Assembly: GCA_025331565.1 (NCBI GenBank)
Contig: JAFREQ010000021.1
Location: forward strand, 1,736,001-1,800,000
Reading direction: 5' to 3'
Source: Holacanthus passer
Taxonomy: Eukaryota > Chordata > Actinopteri > Pomacanthidae
DNA length: 64,000 bases
How positions within the stretch are numbered: the first letter of the stretch is position 1; each line of letters begins with the position of its first letter. The translations under genes and the position numbers were made by a program. The notes beneath the pieces are model-generated. The model did not search any database, had not been told where the DNA came from, and was given only the letters and a program-made list of their open reading frames with translations. Shown one piece after another: positions 29,101-38,100 of the stretch.

Positions 29101-32100
29101 CAGACATCACTAAAATGTTGACAGATGTTAGTTTTTGATGATAACTCGTTGCAGCTCAGTGCAGAGATGTGTGATGTTACTTTCCTTACTGATGCTGTGC
29201 ATATTGCATTTTGTCACATGATTTACTGCAATGGACTTGACAATGACAATTTGTTCCAACAGCTGATCAACAGAGGTCGATGTTGTTGCTATTGACGACT
29301 GTCAGTCATCTAAAATTCAACCTTTTAGATCAGATTGCAATTAATTTACATTTAAAAGGAAAGTAGATTTATGATAACGGTGTTTTTATTTTTGTCTTTT
29401 ATCTGGATTTAACACATCGATCCGTTTCGAGTAAACTTGGACATTAATCTGTGTCGTCTTGAATCTTGTCCCCCGTCAGATCGTGTCCTACCTGCTGGAC
29501 CTGCCAGAGAAAGATGAAGAGGAGGTGGAGCGGGCTCAAATCAATAACTTTGACACCCTGTGGGGGGAGACAGGTGGGAATACCTACTTTCACCAGACGT
29601 AATGCCAATAAAACCCTGGAGTCAATACTGACAGATGGCTGTGAATGTTCAATGGTTCATGTAGTGGTGAAATCCCAGGACAAATGCAAAAATAAACTGT
29701 CCTGAGACCGACAATTCAGACAGTGTTTTTGTCTGTGGAGTGTGCTGTGAGAGGGTTTTTCTGTGCGAGGCGGAGCGCTGCAGTGCGGATATGAGAGATC
29801 GTTCTTGTGTGTCTGCTGCTGCTGCTGCTGCTGCGGCTGCGTCAGATGCTGATGGCAGTGCAGTGGTGTCATTGGAGCACAGACAGGGCTGGGCTCTCAG
29901 AGGAGGGGGAGGGGGGGAGGATGAGTGCGATCCAGGGTGCTTTGAAATGACTAGTCTGATTGCCCTGTGGCACGTTGTTGAGAAACATAATGTATCATGG
30001 TGACTTGAAGCTATGAAAGCTCATTGCGAGCCTCAGTCGCTCAGCTGCAGCGTCGGAAAGGCTGCTCCTCTCTGTCGGCTGAAGAGTCACTCAGCTGTAG
30101 TCTCATTGTTGTGAACCATGATTTGTGATCGCAGTGTCAGTGGAGAGGTCAGCTGAAAATACCTTATTCGGAGGGAGAGTATGTGTATCGACATGTGCAG
30201 ATAAACTTCCTGAACTTCCAGCAAAGAATGAATCGGTTGAAACTAGAGCTCGGTATTATCTCACTGCAGATGTAGTGGTGTCAGTGAACACGTCAGCTGA
30301 GAATTTAAAAGAACTTGCAGTACAGAAATGGTCATTTAGACAAAACACAAAGTTGATTTTTCTACTCTAAAATGTCACAATCATGTTTTTTTAAAAATCT
30401 AAGGGATCCATATCAAGTTTGTTTGTTTGTGTTCTGTGTGTATGTTTAATAAAATTGCTGATCAGTTCATATATCATCAGATTTTTTTAAACTCCATCTT
30501 AGTGACGACCTCAAAACTCCAGTATTGGTTGGGTTAGAGTGGAAATCAGGGGCAGCCCTCCAGCCCTCTGGGGCTGTTATCACTCTGCTTAAATTATTCC
30601 AATTATAATCATTACATTTGAGAAGATGTCTTTTCAAAGGCCTTTGCTCTCAGAGTCTCACGAGTATCTCCTCTCTTCTTCTCACATCTTCTCTCGTCTT
30701 CTCTCGTCTCTCATCTTCAAGCAGGACTTTAAAATGAACTCCAGACATGCTGTGTTTTCTCTTTTTCATTCTGGCTATAATTAATATTTTTATTATAATA
30801 ATATATGAAATAAGACTGTGTCTGTTCACTTATAGTGTCATTTCTGGCAGCAGAAAGCAGCTGTTGCAGTAAAAAAAAAAGCTCTAAAAAGGCAGCGTGC
30901 ACCTGCTCAGACACAGTTAACAAATAGCTGGTGGAGCATTTAGCAGCTAAAGAGTCAGATATTTCCCTCAGGAGTTGGTAAAGACCGAAAACAGAGCTAA
31001 TAGAGAGCGATTATCATCATTCAGCGTTCACCATGTGGACACAAAACACGACTCCAAATGAATGATAATGTTGCTCTTTAACTGTTGGATGTGTAAATAC
31101 GCAACTGTTTGCAAACAGCAACCACATCAACTTAAACAGTGATGATATGTTGATGTTCCTAAGTTGTTTCCACAGCAGTAAATAGGTGACCCCCCCCACC
31201 TCTTCTAACAAAAATCAAGCAAATGCAGGAAGGCACTGAGAACCAAAAATCTGATTTCTGTCCACCACATTGACTTTACTTTGCTGTGTGTTTGTGCGTC
31301 CAGCTCTGACCGCAGCCTCCGGTCGGGGGAAGCTGGAGGTTTGTCGTCTCTTGCTGGAGCAGGGCGCTGCTGTGGCCCAGCCCAACCGGAGAGGCATCGT
31401 CCCGCTGTTCAGCGCCGTGCGACAGGGACACTGGCAGGTTCGTTCAAAGACTAACTTCTGCTTCCTCCAGCTTACTCCACAAAGACATGGCAGTAATACT
31501 CTACAAAACATTGTTTTATTTCCTTTTGATTGGATAAAAATAGTCATTCCTCCACCTGATACTAAGCGAGTGAGACGTCCAGGTGCTGTTCTAAAATGTC
31601 ATGGGTGCTGTGTTCGGGTGTTTCAGATCGTGGACCTCCTCCTCACACATGGCGCAGATGTCAACCTGGCTGACAAGCAAGGTCGTACTCCTCTAATGAT
31701 GGCCGCCTCAGAGGGACACCTGGGGACTGTTGAGTTTTTACTGGCTCAAGGTAAAATCAAAACTGGATTTAGAACAAAATCTGGGTCAGTTTGAGCTTCG
31801 TGCATTTACCTTTGACGCAACTGAAACAAAGTACAGGTAGAAGCTCGTAAACACAAACATAAATAGGAAGATTTTATTGAAATAAAGACGAAATATCTCA
31901 AAAGAAATTCAAATTATTAGCAAATGAGATAATAAATATCTTGTTCTTGGGTTCAGACCCTGAAGGTGATGTAAGAAATGCAGTATCTAAATCAGAACAT
32001 CAGTGGATGGTAAGTTTAAAGGATCGACTGAGATTCGTGCAGAGCTTCCTTTTGAATTGCTCTGTTAAACACGTCTTCTTAACTCCAATCACTGAGCTGC

Positions 32101-35100
32101 TGCTCTCAGTGTTTTCTGACAGCAATTCCTGTGTGTCTTTCCCTATTTGGAACGGATGCAAACACAAAGAGTCAGACCTGACAGACATATAGTAGAGTCG
32201 GATTTGACACGTCCGTGGAGCCAAAGGAAAAATCTCCTTGTGGATGCGGCAATACAGAAAACTCATAACATAAATAAGTGTCTCCAATCCTAATGTATCA
32301 GCTAAGAATAAAAGAAGTGTTTTCTTTCCTCATACTTGTTTAAACCCCACAGTCATTCATTAAAAAACACACAGCCACTGCACTAATAAAAATGAGCGTA
32401 ATTACTGTTTTGCAAATAGTGTTTACAGTAATTACAGCCAAATTAAATCAGGAAAAAAGATTTTAAAAATCCATCAAAATGAATTAAGCAATTAGTTATG
32501 AAATAGCAAAAATTGACAAGGCAGGCAGCCACAGATGGAGCATATTTAGCCGAATGAAAGAGCCGAGAGTGAAAGGCGCCTGGCTGTGTGTTTTCCCAGG
32601 AGCCTCTCTGTCTCTGATGGATAAGGAGGGTCTGACTGCTCTGAGCTGGGCCTGTCTGAAAGGCCATTTACCCGTCGTCCGCTGCCTGGTGGAGAGCGGA
32701 GCCGCCACCGACCACGCGGACAAGAACGGACGCACGCCCCTCGACCTGGCTGCCTTCTACGGCGACTCTGAGGTGGTGAGTGACCGTGGGAAGAACAGAA
32801 TCCACACAGGAAAACGTCTGGATATCGAAATCCCCCTGCACTCAGAAAATGTGTTCTGTTCTCTTCTATGTTTTACCTTGATATTGTTCAAATTCGTCTG
32901 CTGTTTTTTAAGTGTGATATGGAAACTTGAAGCCTCCTGCTGTGAACATACACTGAGAATGGAATTTTTCAGTCAAGTAGGGTCTTGATTCTTAGGGTTA
33001 GGGTTCATAGACATGAATTAGATTTCTCAGTGAGGGAGAAGAAGATGTCATTTTAAGAACTTTCAACAAGGTAATTTTGTGGAAAAACCATATCAGACAT
33101 AAATTATTATTCCAAACAGAATATCTTCATAAAAACATTGTTTGGAGGGAATTTCATTCTTGTTTGGTTCAAGCTGAAAAGTGTCAGTATCACACTGTCA
33201 AGTACCAAAATTTGGCTTCTAATGTTCGCTCAAAGAGCCAGTTTGTGTTTGAAATGTTGCACTTGTTTAAATGTGATAAAGAAGAAATTGTGGAGTTTGG
33301 AGCAGATGAGATGTAATTCACAGTTTCAGTTTTTGGACTCAGCACATGGACAAGATCTAACTGTTCTTTAAAAACTCTACTCACCACATTTCTTTGCTGT
33401 GTCAGGTCCAGTTCTTGGTGGACCACGGGGCCATGATAGAGCATGTAGACTACAGCGGGATGCGTCCTCTGGACAGGGCGGTGGGCTGCAGAAACACGTC
33501 GGTGGTGGTCGCCCTGCTCAAGAAAGGAGCCAAGATAGGTAAGAGCAGGCTGACGGAGTGAGGAGCCCACCGTTTAGCTCAGAAAGGACCTTCTTCTAAA
33601 TGCAGCATCCTTGTCCTGTAGCGCCATGATAGAAGGTTATTTGCCTGAGATACAATTTGAGGTTGTATTTTGGTCATACGTTGGAGTTCAAGCATGAGCT
33701 GCATGAAACACTATGAAAGGAGAATCCAAAGATGAAAACTTCCTTTTAAGTACACGCTGCTGCTGCTGGTCATTGTCGAGCGCTGTAGCATTTTACTGCA
33801 AAAAGCCATGGATTCAGGTTTGTGTCTCCATGTAGCTTAAACCACTTCCTGCTACTGTATGTCATCCGCCCCCTCACTGCCGCATCGTGCTGCCTCTCCT
33901 CAGCTATTTATGGCTCTGATGTGTGTTTCTTTTTATTGTACTACTGTTGCCGCTGTGTTGTTTTGCCTTCTCTCTCTCTCTCTCTGTCGTGTTCTCTCTG
34001 TGCCTCTGTTTGTCTCTATCGCTCACGCTATCTCCCAGTTTCTCCTTCAATCACATGCTCTCTCTCTGTTCCTCTGCAGTTGCTCAGAGACAAGTTGTTA
34101 TTAGCGCTTGCGGTGTTTCTTTTCGGTATCTACGTTTTCTTTTTTTTTTTCTTTTTTTTGCTGAGGCACTTATCTCCGCTTCTCACTGCTGCTTTTTTTG
34201 TGTTCCTTTTTCTCACCTCTCCTCCTCCTCCACCACCATTGCCATCACCTCTCTTTCTCTTTCACCTCCTCGCTGTTTCTCTCTATTTTCTCTGGCAACT
34301 CTGCCCTCCCCCCCCCACCCTCGCTCTGCCCTGCCACTTACACTCCCTCCCTTGCTCATGACCTCCTTCCTCCTCCTTTCCCCCTCCTCACCCCTTTGCC
34401 CCCATCCCCCGCCTCTCTCTCCGGCCCCAGGATGTCAGACGCTGCCCAGTCGGCCCCGAGGTAAAGCCAAGGCTGTCGACTTCTCACCCCACCAGGCATT
34501 TTGACAGCTCTATCTCCTCTCTCTGTGTTGTCTGTGTCGTCCTAAGTGTCGGCAGGCCAGCTTAGCTACCAAAACCTTCTCAAACTGACAAATAATAACA
34601 TGCAAAGGTATTAGCACTGACAGTGATGCAGTCGGGATTGCCTAGAGGTAGATGCTAACGTCCAAGTGGTTAATGACAGCATGCCCGGCCTCCAGCCTGC
34701 GACGTCGTATCGAGGTGTTGACCTTCCATTCCACAGATGCATGACGGAAGCCCTCAGTAACACTTGCGTGGTCGTGATTTAGCGGAAAATGCATGTATTT
34801 GTAATTCCTCTGTACCACCGCCACCACAGACTGAGGTGATAAACCACTGTACTGTGCATCGTTCATCTTCCAGACGTTTCCTCAGTGTCAGCTAGGCCAG
34901 TCAGCAGCATTCCTACCCTCACCACCACCACCACCACCACCACCACCACCAGCTCAGAGGACAGCTAACGCCTGCAGAGCTCCGTTTCCCCTCCTGCTTG
35001 CCTCTTTCTGTTTATCGTACCTGCCCCGTGTCTCCCTGTGCAAGATCCCCTCCTCTTCATCTCTGTGGTGTGTGTACATGTGTCAAGGATTGCTGTTGCG

Positions 35101-38100
35101 CAGATACAGAAAAGACACATCAGTTTTAGTCAAGGGATTGTGTTTGATTTTTCAGTCATAAAACAGGGATGAAGTGTCTTTTTTGTCTTTTCTTTTTAAA
35201 AACACATGACTCCCATTTGTATTCTTTAGGAGTTTTTCCTGCTTTTCCCTGCTCTCACATCCCTGAATCAGTCAGTAGCACAAATAATTACTGTACATCT
35301 GCACTTCTTGACAAGACAGAAAATGTGTCTCAGTAGAAAGACATGACAGCGTGATTATTTTTTTGTTTGTTTTTCTGTATTCTACATCTACTCTGGGTTT
35401 GCCTGGGCCAAAACGTATTTGCAGATAATCGCTTCAGTTAACTTTAATCAAGCATTTGAGAACAGTTCAAAATGTGCTCATTCTGCACTCCCAATCAGGC
35501 AAATCAACTCCCAGCAGGATTAAAGAAAAGCTTATAATTATTGGCAAATAGTATTTGACCCAGGTCTGACGTCCCATAGCGAGGTCACAGTGTTCTCGAG
35601 GTGTCAGAGCAGATTTTTGTAATACTTTCTCTGCAGTGGATTGCCTGTCTTTTCTCCTCCATTCCCCATTTTGGCTGTTGTCCTCATCCCTGTTTTTATT
35701 GTCGTGTGTAGTGTGACTCCCAGTCGCTCCTTCCTGCCTCTTCTACTTATTTCTGTGTGTCTTTCTCACTGTGTCCTTTCTTCATCTGCTCCTTCCTGTG
35801 TCACCCAGGTCCAGCCACATGGGCCATGGCCACCTCCAAACCCGACATCATGATCATCTTACTCAGCAAACTCATCGAGGAGGGGGACAGCTTCTACAAG
35901 GTCAGGCAACGGGCCCTGCAGTCTGGAGCTCACATTTCATTGTTCGAATTTATGATGTGATAAATATCTTTTAAATGTGAAATATAAAAAGATACTGATA
36001 TCATAAATTACTTGTTGTTATGAGCAATATAGACGTGAGCCAATGTCACTTTCTTTCTTTCACTTTTCTTCATGAATCATACGTATTATAGTATCAGATA
36101 TTGGGCTGAGAATATTTTATCATAAATGTATCGTTATGTCTCTGGCTCTGGTTTATATTGGGAAGGTTTCAGGGTGAAGGGAGGATAACCAGACTTCTTT
36201 CTGTTTGTGCAACAGAAGGGGAAGGTGAAGGAGGCAGCGCAGCGTTATCAGTATGCCCTCAAAAAGTTTCCACGCGAAGGCTTCAGCGAGGACCTCAAGA
36301 CATTCAGGGAACTCAAAGTATCGCTCTTCCTCAACCTGTCCCGATGTCGGAGGAAAATGAACGTAAGTCGCCAGAGGAGCAGCACAAGTGACTGGTGGAA
36401 AATGGCAAAATGTTACAGTCACAGATTTACTAAAACAGATTTATTTTAGATTAACTTTGGATGCATTTATCAAATTCAATAACCAACCAACACAACAGTG
36501 GCATGCATATGACTATAATGGGTAGGTAATGCTGTTTGTCTTTGGTGCTGTTTAATAGTCTTCTCTTCTGCTCTCCAGGACTTTGGGATGGCTGAGGAAT
36601 TTGCTACTAAGGCACTCGAACTGAAACCAAAATCTTACGAGGCATACTATGCCAGAGCACGCGCCAAGCGTAGCAGCAGGTACAGTCCTTTTATGAAACA
36701 CTCTCTTTGATCGACATTTTAAATTGTCCCTGTAGCTACATTCTGGGCATCGTGTCAATTGTTAGTGATTCTAGACAAATATGACTTAAGAAATAACCAT
36801 CGTTCTCCTGTTTCCAGACAATTTCCTGAAGCCTTAGAGGACCTGAATGAAGCCATAAAGCAGTGCCCCAACAACCGAGAGATCCAGCGGCTGCTTCAGA
36901 GGGTGGAGGAGGAGTGTCACCAGCTCAACCAGGAGGAGCACCAGCAGCAGGACCTGGAGCTGGAGCCTCCTCCCTCCCCTCCTCCTACGCCTCCCCCAGA
37001 AGAGGAGGAGTCCCTGTCCTTGTCCATGCCCCTTCCCCCTCCCCCAGAGCCCCGTCTGGAGGACATGGAGCCCGTCCAGGACCTGTTTGAGGACGAGGAC
37101 TACCTGGAGCAGGAGTTGGAGGCCATGTCTGTGGGTCTGCCCCCACCTGAGTCTCTCGCCAATCCTTCCAGCCTTCCCATCATTCAGAGCCCACCACTCT
37201 CACCCACACATCCAGATCAGATCTACTTAGCTGGAGGTTCGCCCATGGGCCAGCCCTACGAATATCATCCCACCTCATCCTCCATGTCCTCCCCGACCCG
37301 CGGGTCATACCAGCCCACATCGCCCTCCCTCTCCCCAACACATCAGAACTCGCACTACCGACACAGCCCGCCTCATACCTCCCCAGTGCACCAGCAGTCC
37401 TACAGCTTCAGCCCACCTTCTATGGGTACTGGGGGTCAGGGGATGGATCACCAGAGCCCTCCGCCTTCCCCTTTACGTCGGGCTGCTCAATACAGAGCCA
37501 GTCCGCCAGTCGAGAGTGTTTGTCTGTACAGGTCCCAGTCTGGGTCACCCGTGCGCTACCAGACAGAGCAGCTCCCCGGCCGACCCAAATCTCCCCTCTC
37601 CAAGATGAGCAGCCAGCGTTCTTTCCAGTTGAGCTCTCAGCCCTCTCTGTCCTCCCAGCACCACCAAGCCCAAGGCCTTCGTCTTCAGCCTTCTATAGCC
37701 CAAATTGTCCGCACAAACCAGCCCAGCAATGTGATGGGCAACAGCATTTATGGTGGCCAGATGGGCCACTCCATTGGTGGTCGCTACCAAGGGGGCTCAG
37801 TGGACGTGGAAAGCCGGTTGGTTTACCAGCCTTCGCTGGATGGACGGTCCATGCCCCAGGTTCAGGCAAGCCTCAGTTCTGGGGCCCTCTGTCAGCACGG
37901 CGGCCGAGGAGGGGTTATGGAGTCGGGCCTGTTGAAGGATGAGATACCCCAGCGCCCCTCCTCTGCCTACCGCGCCAGCAGCGGGGGCCCGGGGGGCATA
38001 CGTTACAGCCAGACGCCTCAGATAAGCCGCAGCCAGTCAGCCGCCTACTACCCAGTCTCCGAACATGTACTGGAACGCGCCAATGCCATGCCCCCCTGCC

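Noticed and set aside
29740..30003. 87-codon plus-strand frame with an Ala run
   Set aside because: Arises from the (CTG)n run; no splice-compatible boundaries or family match.
33822..34504. Long open frames (up to 193 codons) rich in Ser, Leu, Phe and Pro
   Set aside because: Produced by the pyrimidine tract upstream of the candidate microexon; only its last 30 nt have exon features.
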